Positions 16,750-24,835 of a stretch of DNA of 64,000 nt are shown one piece after another. The notes under the pieces are model-generated. The model saw only the letters and a list, made by a program, of their open reading frames with translations. It was not told the DNA's origin and did not search any database. A program made the translations under genes and the position numbers. The DNA is from Bog-756 sp963738545 (GTDB lineage Bacteria; Actinomycetota; Acidimicrobiia; Acidimicrobiales; RAAP-2), in the NCBI GenBank assembly GCA_963738545.1, contig CAVTXA010000007.1:1178001-1242000 (forward strand), given 5' to 3'. Each line of letters opens with the position of its first letter. The stretch's first letter is position 1.

Positions 16750-19347
16750 ATGGTGACAGGCCAATCAACGCCGACCCACGCGGTCGACCGACCGGTACTC
16801 CGTCGGCAGTTGGACGAGGCTCTCAGCCGGCCGGTCATCTTGATGGTGGCCCCGGCCGGTGCCGGCAAGACGGTGCTGCTGTCCCAGTGGGCAGCCACAC
16901 GTGACGACCTGGTGTTCGTCTGGCTGAGCCTGGAGGCCGCCGACGACGACCCCGTCCGGTTCTCCCGACGTCTGCTGGCCCGGATCGCCGCCATCGAGCC
17001 CGACCTGGCGGAGCTGGGCGAGTTGGTGTCCATGCACGGCGGCGGACTCGGCACTCCCCTGGTCGAGGCGCTCGGCTCCCAGTTGCAGGACCTGCCCGAG
17101 ACCGTCATCGTGCTCGATGACCTGCACCAGCTGTCCAACCCCACCCTCATCGGCGACCTGGGTCGGCTCGTCGAGCTGCTCCCGGACCAGGTCCACCTGG
17201 TGCTGGCCACCCGTGTGGACCCGCCCATCGCCTGGAGCCACCACCGGCTGCACCGTCACGTGACCGAGATCCGCCAGGCCGACCTGGCCTTCGACGACGC
17301 CGACTCGGCCCGGCTCCTCGAGCGGATCACCGGCCGACCACTGGGGTCGGATCAGGTGACCGCGTTGGTCCACCGGACCGAGGGTTGGGCCGCCGGACTG
17401 CAGCTGGCCGGCATGATGCTCCGTCTGCACGACGACTCCGACGCCTTCGTCGCCCAGTTCAGCGGCAACGACCGGCTCATCGCCGACTACCTGAGCGAGG
17501 AGGTCCTGGAGGCCCAGCCGACGGCGAGGCGGGACTTCCTCCTGCGGGTGTCGGTACTCGACGAGATCTGCGCCGACCTGGCCGGCGAGCTCACCGGGGA
17601 GCCGGCGGCACAGCTGGTCCTCGAGGAGCTGGAGCGCCAGTCCATGTTCCTCATCCCCCTGGACACCCATCGAGGGTGGTTCCGCTTCCACCACCTGTTC
17701 CGGGACCTCCTGCGCTTCCGACTCCGGGCCGAGAGGCCCGAGGCCGAGGGGCCGCTCCTGCTCCGGGCGGCCGCTTGGCACCTCGCCCGGGGCGAGGTAG
17801 GCCCGGCCGTGGAGTACCTGCTGCGGGCCCGACGCTGGGACGATGCCCTCGACCTGATCATGGGCCGGGGCTCGGAGATCTTCGAGCAGGGGCAGATGGC
17901 CACGGTGATCCGGTGGATCTGCGACGTGCCCGAGACCGCCCGGTCCGGTCGGCGCGACGTGAGCCTCCTGCTGAGCTTCCTGAAAGGGGCCGAGGGCCAG
18001 GCGGCGGGATCGGAGGACATCTTGGTCCGCGTGCTGGCCGACCCCGAGGCCACGCCGGGCGAGCAGGCCTGCGCCCAGACCCTGATGGCCACGCTGGCCC
18101 AGTTCCGGTCCAATCCGGAGATCACCGTGGCTGCGGCCCACGCCGCCCTCGAGCTCCTTGACCGCCTCGACGGGCGACCTGTGCCGGTGGTCATGAACCT
18201 CGGCGATCCCCGGTCGCTCGAGACACTCGCCCTCGGGTCGTGTGGCCGAGGCCACCTGCTGGCCGGCCGCCTGGAGGAGGCCCGCGGGTGGATCCAGCAG
18301 GCGCTCGAATCGGGCGGCGCCGCCTACTCGGGCTGGAGGATCGGCCTCCTCGGTTCCCTGGCCCTGACCGAGGCATGGAGCGGTCGCCTCGAACGGGCCG
18401 AGGCTCTGGCCGACGAGGCCCTGGGGGTGGCCCGAGAGGTGGGGATGCTGGTCCACCCGGTCACCTCCGAGGCCTTTCTGGCCGCCAGCCTGGCCGCCTT
18501 GGAGCGTGGCCAACCGAGACGGGCGGCCCTGGCCCTGCGCGAGGGGTGCCTGCGGGCCGAGGCCAACCGCCGGGTCCCGCTGGCCTGGATCGGACGGCTG
18601 CTCACCGCCGAGCTCCAGGCCGCCGAGGGCCACGGCGACCAGGCCCTGGCCACCCTGGCCGCCACCCGGACCGAACTCGGTGCCCCTCCTCCGCCCCTGG
18701 TCGAACAGCGGATGCTCGCCCTCCGGTCCCGGCTGCTCCGCCTGGCCGGCGCCCCCGACGAGGCCGCCCGCCTGCTGTGGGACCAACGGCTCGACACCGC
18801 CGCCACCCTCCTCGAGTCGGCGGCCACCGCACTGACCCTCGGCCACGACGACCAGGCCCGCAAGCTCCTCGACAGCGGTTCGTGGGTCGGCGACGAGCCA
18901 CGATTCGCCGTCGAGCGCCTGGCCCTCTCGGCCTGGTTGGCCAGTGTCGAGGGGAACGCCGACGAGGCGAGTGGCCAGATCGCCGAGGCCGTGGCCATCG
19001 CCGAGCACCACGCACTGGTCGAGGTCTTCGTCCGGGGAGGCCCGGCCGTGATCGGCCTGGTGGCCGGGCTCGGTGACGCGCCGTCGGCCTTCCGGGAGGC
19101 GGTCCTCCAGCGGGCACGCGAGGCCATCGCCCCGTCCCCGGGAGGCGACCTGGCCGACCCGCTCACCGACCGCGAGCTCGAGATCCTCTCCTTCCTGCCC
19201 AGTCGACTGACCAATACGGAGCTGGCCGAGCAGTGCTACGTGTCGGTCAACACCATCAAGACCCACATGGCCCACATCTACCGCAAGCTCGAGGCCGCCA
19301 ACCGCAACGAGGCCATCGCTCGGGCCCGCCAGCTCGGTCTCCTCTAG
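16750..19347 (+). CDS. MalT-type LuxR family (LAL) ATP-dependent transcriptional regulator
   Basis: An 865-residue STAND-type regulator. It has a P-loop APAGAGKTVLLSQW at about residues 34-47, Walker B VIVLDDLHQLS near 120, then the winged-helix and arm region (EGWAAGLQLAGMML, FHHLFRDLLRFRL) and a long TPR-like helical sensor (about 350-780). A C-terminal LuxR helix-turn-helix (LTDRELEILSFLPSRLTNTE, then VSVNTIKTHMAHIYRKL) fills the last 65 residues. MalT-type proteins multimerise when ATP and an inducer bind, then activate promoters with inverted repeats. The ATG at 16750 gives MVTGQSTPTH; further upstream the frame shows no family similarity. It is centrally placed among five copies of the 18-bp repeat, making it the prime candidate regulator. 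Confidence 0.9.
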   Translation: MVTGQSTPTHAVDRPVLRRQLDEALSRPVILMVAPAGAGKTVLLSQWAATRDDLVFVWLSLEAADDDPVRFSRRLLARIAAIEPDLAELGELVSMHGGGLGTPLVEALGSQLQDLPETVIVLDDLHQLSNPTLIGDLGRLVELLPDQVHLVLATRVDPPIAWSHHRLHRHVTEIRQADLAFDDADSARLLERITGRPLGSDQVTALVHRTEGWAAGLQLAGMMLRLHDDSDAFVAQFSGNDRLIADYLSEEVLEAQPTARRDFLLRVSVLDEICADLAGELTGEPAAQLVLEELERQSMFLIPLDTHRGWFRFHHLFRDLLRFRLRAERPEAEGPLLLRAAAWHLARGEVGPAVEYLLRARRWDDALDLIMGRGSEIFEQGQMATVIRWICDVPETARSGRRDVSLLLSFLKGAEGQAAGSEDILVRVLADPEATPGEQACAQTLMATLAQFRSNPEITVAAAHAALELLDRLDGRPVPVVMNLGDPRSLETLALGSCGRGHLLAGRLEEARGWIQQALESGGAAYSGWRIGLLGSLALTEAWSGRLERAEALADEALGVAREVGMLVHPVTSEAFLAASLAALERGQPRRAALALREGCLRAEANRRVPLAWIGRLLTAELQAAEGHGDQALATLAATRTELGAPPPPLVEQRMLALRSRLLRLAGAPDEAARLLWDQRLDTAATLLESAATALTLGHDDQARKLLDSGSWVGDEPRFAVERLALSAWLASVEGNADEASGQIAEAVAIAEHHALVEVFVRGGPAVIGLVAGLGDAPSAFREAVLQRAREAIAPSPGGDLADPLTDRELEILSFLPSRLTNTELAEQCYVSVNTIKTHMAHIYRKLEAANRNEAIARARQLGLL

Positions 19348-19421
19348 GCGCCTCGCCGCACACCCAGAGGGGTCCACACGTCAGTGACCTGGATGGACCC
19401 ACCGGCGGGTGCCCGCCCAAG

Positions 19422-19439
19422 TCATCCCGGAAGGATGAT
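19422..19439. promoter_or_regulatory. 18-bp inverted repeat, putative LAL operator site 4
   Basis: TCATCC-CGGAA-GGATGAT, arms perfectly complementary, about 78 bases upstream of the PLDc_N-SHOCT start and 75 bases past the LAL stop. A GGCGGG-tg-CCCGCC hairpin just before it (about 19404-19418) could terminate LAL transcription. Confidence 0.55.
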
Positions 19440-19507
19440 GACCCCGAAGGCCCGGGTGTGGTTGGATCACGGGGCAAACAACTGCACCCATCAAGGAGGA
19501 CCGACCG

Positions 19508-19906
19508 ATGCTCGCGTACACCTACCCCCTGGCCGACCTGTTCGGCACGATGCTGGGGCTCTTCGTCTTCTTCATCTGGTTCTGGCTCCTCATCGTCATC
19601 TTCGGGGACATCTTCCGCAGCCGGGACATGGGCGGCGGCGCCAAGGCCCTCTGGGTCATCTTCGTGATCATCCTCCCCTTCCTCGGGATCTTCGTGTACC
19701 TGATCGCCCGGGGCGGCAAGATGCACGAGCGGGCCGAGCAGGCCGCCCAGCAGCAGCAGAAGGCCTTCGACGATTACGTCAAGCAGACGGCGGGCACCTC
19801 GGGCGACAACAGTGCCGACCAGCTGGCCAAGCTGGCCGATCTGAAGGCGCAGGGCGTGCTCACCGACGCCGAGTTCGAGGCCCAGAAGGCCAAAGTCCTC
19901 TCGTAG
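19508..19906 (+). CDS. PLDc_N / SHOCT two-domain membrane protein
   Basis: A 132-residue protein. Two N-terminal transmembrane helices (GLFVFFIWFWLLIVIFGDIF and LWVIFVIILPFLGIFVYLIA) form the PLDc_N-type hairpin, joined by the short loop RSRDMGGGAKA. A Gln-rich helix and linker follow, then a C-terminal SHOCT domain (LADLKAQGVLTDAEFEAQKA). Start fixed by AAGGAGGA seven bases before the ATG. The family likely helps organise membrane proteins; no enzyme activity is expected, since the phospholipase domain itself is absent. It is first in a run with the 29-residue peptide and the GAP gene. Confidence 0.85.
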   Translation: MLAYTYPLADLFGTMLGLFVFFIWFWLLIVIFGDIFRSRDMGGGAKALWVIFVIILPFLGIFVYLIARGGKMHERAEQAAQQQQKAFDDYVKQTAGTSGDNSADQLAKLADLKAQGVLTDAEFEAQKAKVLS

Positions 19907-20029
19907 CGGGACTGGGATCGGGGCCGGTGGGGGCGCCCATGCCCCCGCCGGCCCCGCTGTCCATCGCCGTTCCATCCGCCGTCGACGCCGACCCGCCTTC
20001 GCCGCCGACCCGAACAACCGAAGGCATCC

Positions 20030-20119
20030 ATGTACTACGTCGGAGGCATCGTGTTCGCCGTGATCGCCATCCTGGTGGTGGTGGTCTTCGTGAAGAAGTT
20101 CCGCCAGAGCAATGACTGA
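20030..20119 (+). CDS. 29-residue single-pass membrane peptide
   Basis: A tiny reading frame: MYYVGGIVFAVIAILVVV followed by VFVKKFRQSND. One hydrophobic helix of about 18 residues is flanked by Tyr-Tyr on one side and a basic KKFRQ cytoplasmic end, which fits the positive-inside rule. GAAGG precedes the ATG at a spacing of five. It lies between two co-directional membrane-protein genes (stop at 19906, next start 20162), so co-expression is likely. Too short for routine gene callers. Its role is unknown; small single-pass proteins of this kind often tune larger membrane partners, here perhaps the GAP protein, which is inference. Confidence 0.5.
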   Translation: MYYVGGIVFAVIAILVVVVFVKKFRQSND

Positions 20120-20161
20120 CCTCCCGCCCACCCCGTTGGTCACGGTCACGGGGAAGAGCCG

Positions 20162-20815
20162 ATGACCCTCGACCTGATCCTCATCGGCCTGGTCATCACC
20201 TTGGAGCCGATCCCGCTGACCGCCTTCATGCTGGTCCTGATGTCCAAGGGCGGCGTGCGCAAGGGGGCGGCCTTCATCTTCGGGTGGTTGCTCTCGTTGG
20301 CCGCAGTGGTCGCCCTCACCGTCCTGTTCACGGGCAACAAGCCGCCCAAGTCCAACACGGCGCCGTCCCTGGCCGCCATCGCCATCAAGATGCTCATCGG
20401 GGTGGTGCTGGTGTTCATCGCCCTGCGCCGCCGGGCCAAGATGGGCCAGCCCAAGAAGCCCAAGAAGCCGCCCAAGTGGCAGACCGGCATCGACAACATG
20501 TCGCCGTGGGTGGTCGTCGGCCTGGCGCCGCTCACCCAGCCCTGGGGCCTGGTGGCCGCCGGGGTGGCCACCATCATGGAGGCCAAGCTCAGCTCGGTGG
20601 AGAGCTACATCGCCCTGTTCCTGTTCTGCGTGATCTCGACGCTGGTCTACCTGGTCATGGAGATCTACGCCGGCTTCCGCCCCGAGAGGGCCCAGGCCAT
20701 CATGGCCGGCATCCGGGAGTGGATCGAGTCCCACACCGACCAGGTCATCATCATCCTGTCCCTCGGCCTGGGTTTGTGGCTGGTGGGCAAGAGCATCTAC
20801 GTGCTGGTCAGCTGA
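20162..20815 (+). CDS. GAP-family (Sap-like, LysE superfamily) membrane transporter
   Basis: A 217-residue protein with six predicted helices (LILIGLVITLEPIPLTAFML, AFIFGWLLSLAAVVALTVLF, AIKMLIGVVLVFIAL, then three after the break). A conserved Pro-rich first helix (LEPIPLTAF) and a Lys-rich cytoplasmic loop (MGQPKKPKKPPKW) are typical of the GAP/Sap group. In mycobacteria, related proteins help move glycolipids or sulfolipids to the surface. The substrate here is unknown. It follows the 29-residue peptide by 42 bases, and convergent transcription meets it from the K+ channel gene. Confidence 0.85.
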   Translation: MTLDLILIGLVITLEPIPLTAFMLVLMSKGGVRKGAAFIFGWLLSLAAVVALTVLFTGNKPPKSNTAPSLAAIAIKMLIGVVLVFIALRRRAKMGQPKKPKKPPKWQTGIDNMSPWVVVGLAPLTQPWGLVAAGVATIMEAKLSSVESYIALFLFCVISTLVYLVMEIYAGFRPERAQAIMAGIREWIESHTDQVIIILSLGLGLWLVGKSIYVLVS

Positions 20816-20837
20816 GGCCTCCACCCCAACTCAGCTG
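20808..20837. terminator. Inverted repeat at the GAP stop, possible bidirectional terminator
   Basis: TCAGCTGA occurs at 20808-20815 and again at 20830-20837, 14 bases apart, able to form an 8-bp stem. It lies between convergent genes, with the first arm overlapping the GAP stop codon. No T tract. Confidence 0.3.
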
Positions 20838-20883
20838 AGGGCGCCAGGCCGAACGGGCTGAGCGATCCGGGCTCCTGACTTCG

Positions 20884-21375
20884 TCACTCCCCGGTCGAGG
20901 GGTCGGTGCCCTTCACGGCGCGGTTGACCGCCCCGAAGATGAGGCGGATGACCACGGCGATGACGGCCAGGTCGGCCAGCATCTGGACGGTCACGACGAG
21001 GCGGGCCGGATCGTTGTGCGGGGTGATGTCACCGAACCCCACCGTCGAGAAGACGGTCACGGCGAAGTAGAGCGCCGAGGGCTTGTCGAGCGGATGGGGA
21101 CTGCCGGTGAACGCCGTCGGATCGGACTGGGACATGGTGAGGTAGATCCAGGCGAACAGCACCAAGAAGAGCGGGATCACCGTGGCCATGGCCACCCCGG
21201 CCCGCAGCAGGGGGCGTTCGTGCACGGTGATCAGCCGGACCTCGTTGGCCACCACCACCACGAAGAGGACGAGGGCCACCACCAGCCGGAGCCCGGGGGC
21301 CTCGTGGTGCCGGTGGGGGGCGGGGATCAGGAAGTAGGCGCCCAGGAGCACCGCGGCGGTGAGGGCGGCCCGCAC
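20884..21375 (-). CDS. Two-helix K+ channel-like protein
   Basis: A 163-residue membrane protein. Two N-terminal helices (LTAAVLLGAYFLI; GLRLVVALVLFVVVVANEVR) are followed by a third (AMATVIPLFLVLFAWIYLTM), a pore helix with selectivity filter (ALYFAVTVFSTVGFGDITPH, with TVGFGD as canonical K+ filter) and a last helix. Start: a GTG at 21375 opens this frame. However, a GTG at 21439 with GGGCGGGGGA before it gives MTPAPPPDLSSYGRSHLV in another frame, which would join by removing one G near 21378, so the true start is probably 21439 with one more homopolymer error. It lies just downstream of gadB on the same strand. Confidence 0.75.
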   Translation of the reverse strand: MRAALTAAVLLGAYFLIPAPHRHHEAPGLRLVVALVLFVVVVANEVRLITVHERPLLRAGVAMATVIPLFLVLFAWIYLTMSQSDPTAFTGSPHPLDKPSALYFAVTVFSTVGFGDITPHNDPARLVVTVQMLADLAVIAVVIRLIFGAVNRAVKGTDPSTGE

Positions 21376-21448
21376 CGCCGGTGGTGACCAGGTGCGAGCG
21401 CCCGTAGGAGCTGAGGTCCGGCGGCGGGGCCGGTGTCACTCCCCCGCC

Positions 21449-22849
21449 CTACAGGTGACTGAAGCCGCCGGACTCCTCCTTGGTCATGCCCACCGAGACG
21501 GGATGCTTGTCGAAGTGGGCGATGGCCTGCTTGATGTCCTCCAACAAGAGGTACGACAGGTCGCGGCTGACCCCCTGGCGCACCAGGATGCGCTGGACGG
21601 AGATGTCGGACACCGACCCGGTGAGCGGGTAGGCCGGCACCTGCCAACCCTGCACACGTAGGCGGTCGGCGACGTCATAGAGGGTGTAGCCCGGGTCCTC
21701 GCCCTCGGTGATCCGCCAGGCCACCGACGGGATGCCGGTCAGCGGGTTCCCGTCGCACAGGATGTCGAAGGGGCCGAGCTTCACGATCTCCTCGGCCAGG
21801 AATTTGGCCGTGTCGTAGCAGGCGGTGTGGATACCCCGGTAGCCGCTCCGGCCCAGGCGGATGAAGTTGTAGTACTGGGCCACCACCTGGCCGGCCGGAC
21901 GCGAGAAGTTGATCTGGAACACGGGCATGTCACCGCCCAGGTACGTGACGTGGAAGATGAGGTCGTCGGGCAGGTCGGCCTGATCCCGCCACAGCACCCA
22001 CCCCACCCCCAGCGGAGCCAGGCCGAACTTGTGGCCCGACGTGCTGATGGACTTCACCCGCGGGATGCGGAAATCCCAGATGATGTCGGGGGCACAGAAG
22101 GGGGCCAGGAAGGCGCCGCTGGCCCCGTCCACGTGGATGTCGATGTCGAGGCCGGTATCCTCGGCCAGCTTGTCCAACGCCTCGGCGAGTTCGAGCACGG
22201 GCTCGTAGGCACCGGTGTAGGTGACCCCGAAGGTGGGCACCACCATGATGGTGTTCTCGTCCACCTGGGCCAGCATCTGCTCGACGTCCATGCAGTACTT
22301 CCCCGGGGACATGGGGATCTCCCGCATCTCGACGTCCCAGTACTTGGCGAACTTGTGCCAGACGACCTGGACGGGGCCGCACACCATGTTGGGCTTGTCG
22401 GTGGGCTTGCCTTCCGCTTCGCGCTTGGCCCGCCACCGCCACTTGGCTGCCATGCCGCCGAGCATGCACGCCTCCGAGGACCCGATGGTCGAGCAACCGA
22501 CGGCGCCACCCCCCTCGGGGGCGTTCCACAGGTGGCTAAGGATCTGGACACACCGGCGCTCGATCTCGGCCGTCTGGGGGTACTCATCCTTGTCGATCAG
22601 ATTCTTGTTGATGGCCAGGTCCATCAACTTGTGGACCTCGTCCTCCTCCCAGGTCTGGCAGAAGGTGGCCAGGTTCTGGCGGGCGTTGCCGTCCAGCATC
22701 AGCTCGTCGGAGATGGCCTGGAGGGCGTCCGGAGCCCGCATGGCGTCCTCAGGGCATCGGTGCGAGGGCAGTGTGGCCAACAGGTCCTGGCCCGCGTAGA
22801 CCGAGGCCAGCAGATCTTGTGGGATCGGCTCGTGCTTGTGGAGGGGCAT
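21449..22849 (-). CDS. gadB: Glutamate decarboxylase
   Basis: A PLP-dependent enzyme converting L-glutamate plus H+ to GABA and CO2, of 466 residues, the usual length. Visible motifs are GCSTIGSSEACMLGGMAAKW (substrate and phosphate side), HVDGAS with PLP-contacting Asp241, and STSGHKFGLAPLG with Schiff-base Lys274. The C-terminus (QAIAHFDKHPVSVG, ending SHL) is short. The ATG at 22849 is preceded by GAGG within the palindrome GAGGTACCTC; in-frame codons upstream are not conserved. A K+ channel gene follows closely, so an acid or osmotic stress unit is plausible. No glutamate/GABA antiporter is visible in the window. An 18-bp inverted repeat lies about 127 bases upstream. Confidence 0.93.
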   Translation of the reverse strand: MPLHKHEPIPQDLLASVYAGQDLLATLPSHRCPEDAMRAPDALQAISDELMLDGNARQNLATFCQTWEEDEVHKLMDLAINKNLIDKDEYPQTAEIERRCVQILSHLWNAPEGGGAVGCSTIGSSEACMLGGMAAKWRWRAKREAEGKPTDKPNMVCGPVQVVWHKFAKYWDVEMREIPMSPGKYCMDVEQMLAQVDENTIMVVPTFGVTYTGAYEPVLELAEALDKLAEDTGLDIDIHVDGASGAFLAPFCAPDIIWDFRIPRVKSISTSGHKFGLAPLGVGWVLWRDQADLPDDLIFHVTYLGGDMPVFQINFSRPAGQVVAQYYNFIRLGRSGYRGIHTACYDTAKFLAEEIVKLGPFDILCDGNPLTGIPSVAWRITEGEDPGYTLYDVADRLRVQGWQVPAYPLTGSVSDISVQRILVRQGVSRDLSYLLLEDIKQAIAHFDKHPVSVGMTKEESGGFSHL

Positions 22850-22969
22850 GGAGGAGGTACCTCGTCTCTGGGTCGTGGTTCGGGTCGGAGGGTTCGTCAG
22901 CGACCGCTGCTCGAACCGACGCCCGGTGGGTCGCGGACCCATCTTCGCAGGTCGGGGGTGAGGCTGGCA

Positions 22970-22987
22970 TCACCCGGGAGGGGTGAT
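22970..22987. promoter_or_regulatory. 18-bp inverted repeat, putative LAL operator site 5
   Basis: TCACCC-GGGAG-GGGTGAT, with the symmetry continuing one more pair (C...G outside each arm region). It is the most symmetric of the five copies. It lies between divergent gadB (start about 127 bases away) and the DUF35 gene (start about 130 bases away); gadB is the likelier target. Confidence 0.6.
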
Positions 22988-23109
22988 GAGCAGGGCCTCC
23001 GTGCGCCTGATCGAGCCGGTGGGCACCCAGCCAAGTAGCGCCTCATTTCCCGCCCCCGGTAGGGTGGCTCCGTTGGGGTGCTGGTTGCGATGCAGAGAGA
23101 GTGGGGGAC

Positions 23110-23508
23110 ATGGCCGAGCAGATTCCGCTGGTGGACTACCTGAAGCTGGGGGACGAACCCCACCTGGTGGCCCACGAGTGCACCAACTGCAGGGCCCGGT
23201 TCTTCGACCGCCGCAATGCTTGTGCCAGCTGCGGTACGGACGACTTTCGGACCGTGGCCATCGACACCTCGGGTGAGGTCCGGGCCTTCACCATCGTGAC
23301 CTTCGCCGCTCCGGGCGTCCCCGTTCCCTATGTGGCCGCCGTGGTGGACTGCGGCGGCACCAGTGTCCGGGCCAACCTCATCAACGTGGAACCCGACCCC
23401 GAGCACGTGACCATGGGCATGAAGGTGCGCCTGGCCACCGAGGTCATCGGGACCGACGCCCACGGCACCGAGGCGGTCGGATTCGGCTTCGAGCCGGTCG
23501 GCAGCTGA
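23110..23508 (+). CDS. DUF35 OB-fold / zinc-ribbon acyl-CoA-associated protein
   Basis: A 132-residue protein. An N-terminal rubredoxin-like zinc ribbon (CTNCRARFFDRRNACASCGT, four Cys in two C-x2-C pairs at about residues 25-44) is followed by an OB-fold (GEVRAFTIVTFAAPGVPVPY and VRANLINVEPD). DUF35 proteins partner with thiolases or hydratases in acyl-CoA pathways such as sterol side-chain and acetoacetyl-CoA metabolism. The thiolase-like gene 99 bases downstream in the same direction is the expected partner. An in-frame GTG three codons upstream (23101) is an alternative start; the ATG was preferred because GTGGGGGAC precedes it. Confidence 0.85.
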   Translation: MAEQIPLVDYLKLGDEPHLVAHECTNCRARFFDRRNACASCGTDDFRTVAIDTSGEVRAFTIVTFAAPGVPVPYVAAVVDCGGTSVRANLINVEPDPEHVTMGMKVRLATEVIGTDAHGTEAVGFGFEPVGS

Positions 23509-23607
23509 CCTCGCCGGCGGACCCCTGAGCCCCCCGGCTCGCACGACGGACGGAACGACAGCGCAGCGAACGACACAGCAGGCAGCACGACAGAGAGGCT
23601 GGACACC

Positions 23608-24813
23608 ATGGCATCGGACGACCTGTGGATCCTCGGGATCCACATGACCAAATTCGGCAAGCACCCTGACCAGGACCTGGTCGACCTGGCCTCCGAGGCC
23701 GTACTGGGCGCCCTGGCCGACGGCGGGGTGACCATGAAGGACATGGGGATCATCGGGGCGGGCAGCCTCATGCAGTCCAATGCCGGCATCGGCCAACAGG
23801 TGCAAAAGCAGCTGGGCCAGACGGGCATCCCGGTGTTCAACGTGGCCAACGCCTGTGCCACCGGGGCCACCGCCCTGCGGGTGGCGTGCATGGCCGTCAA
23901 GGCCGGCGAGGCCGACATGGGCCTGGCCTTCGGGGTGGAGAAGCTCTCCGGGGCGGGCCTGCTCTCGGGGGGGAGTCGCAAGGAGGATGCCGACGCTTGG
24001 ACACCCTCGGGCCGCTACGGAGCCGTGGCCCCGGTCGACGGCCGCATCGGGACCGAGATCATGCCCGGCGTGTTCGCCCAGATCGGCATGGAGTACGGCC
24101 ACAAGTACGGGGGCACCAGCTTCGAGCTGTTCGCCAAGATCAGCGAGAAGAACCACTCCCACTCGACGCTGAACCCGATGGCCGCCTACCAGAAGAAGAT
24201 GTCCCTCGAGGAGATCATGGGGGACGTCATGATCGCCTACCCCAACACCCGGCCCATGTGCTCGGCCAACTGCGACGGGGCCGCCGCCGCCGTGGTGGTG
24301 AGCGGGTCCAAGCTCAAGACCCTCTCCCTCGAACAGCAGAAGCGGGCGGTGAAGATCTCGGCCTCCATCCTCACCACGGACCCGTGGGAGGAGGCGTGCC
24401 AGATCCTCCCCGACGTCAACACCCTGACCCGCAACGCCGCTACCCAGGCCTACGAGCAGGCCGGGGTCGGACCGTCCGACCTCGACCTGGTGGAGCTGCA
24501 CGACTGCTTCGCCACCGCCGAGCTCGTCCACTACGACAACCTCATGCTGTGCGAGGTGGGCGGGGCCGTCGACTTCTTCAACTCCGGGGCCACCTGGCGT
24601 GACGGGAAGACACCGGTCAACGTCTCGGGCGGACTCGAGTCCAAGGGCCACCCCATCGCCGCCACCGGGATCGCCAACGTGTGGGAGGTGGCCACCCACC
24701 TCCGGGGCGAGGGTGGCAACCGTCAGATCGAGGGCGCCAAGGTGGGCCTGGCCCACGTCATCGGGCTGGGCTCGGCCTGCGGGGTGCACATCCTGGAGAA
24801 GGCGGCGGCCTAG
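23608..24813 (+). CDS. Thiolase-family protein (SCP-x/lipid-transfer thiolase type)
   Basis: A 401-residue thiolase superfamily enzyme. The nucleophile Cys is in FNVANACATGATALRVA (about residue 92), the HDCFAT motif is near 297, and GGLESKGHPIAATG near 345 supplies the catalytic His. The last Cys block is reduced to LGSACGVHILEKA. This layout fits SCP-x/Ltp-type thiolases that work with a DUF35 subunit (gene just upstream), for thiolytic or retro-aldol cleavage of branched or steroid-like acyl-CoAs. The exact substrate is unknown. A strong hairpin follows its stop. Confidence 0.88.
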   Translation: MASDDLWILGIHMTKFGKHPDQDLVDLASEAVLGALADGGVTMKDMGIIGAGSLMQSNAGIGQQVQKQLGQTGIPVFNVANACATGATALRVACMAVKAGEADMGLAFGVEKLSGAGLLSGGSRKEDADAWTPSGRYGAVAPVDGRIGTEIMPGVFAQIGMEYGHKYGGTSFELFAKISEKNHSHSTLNPMAAYQKKMSLEEIMGDVMIAYPNTRPMCSANCDGAAAAVVVSGSKLKTLSLEQQKRAVKISASILTTDPWEEACQILPDVNTLTRNAATQAYEQAGVGPSDLDLVELHDCFATAELVHYDNLMLCEVGGAVDFFNSGATWRDGKTPVNVSGGLESKGHPIAATGIANVWEVATHLRGEGGNRQIEGAKVGLAHVIGLGSACGVHILEKAAA

Positions 24814-24835
24814 TACCGACGTGCACCGGATCTCC

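Noticed and set aside
16765..19377. An 870-codon open frame antisense to the LAL gene
   Set aside because: Long antisense frames are expected in DNA this rich in GC; the composition is Gly/Gln/Arg/His-rich with no domain, while the sense strand encodes a complete regulator.
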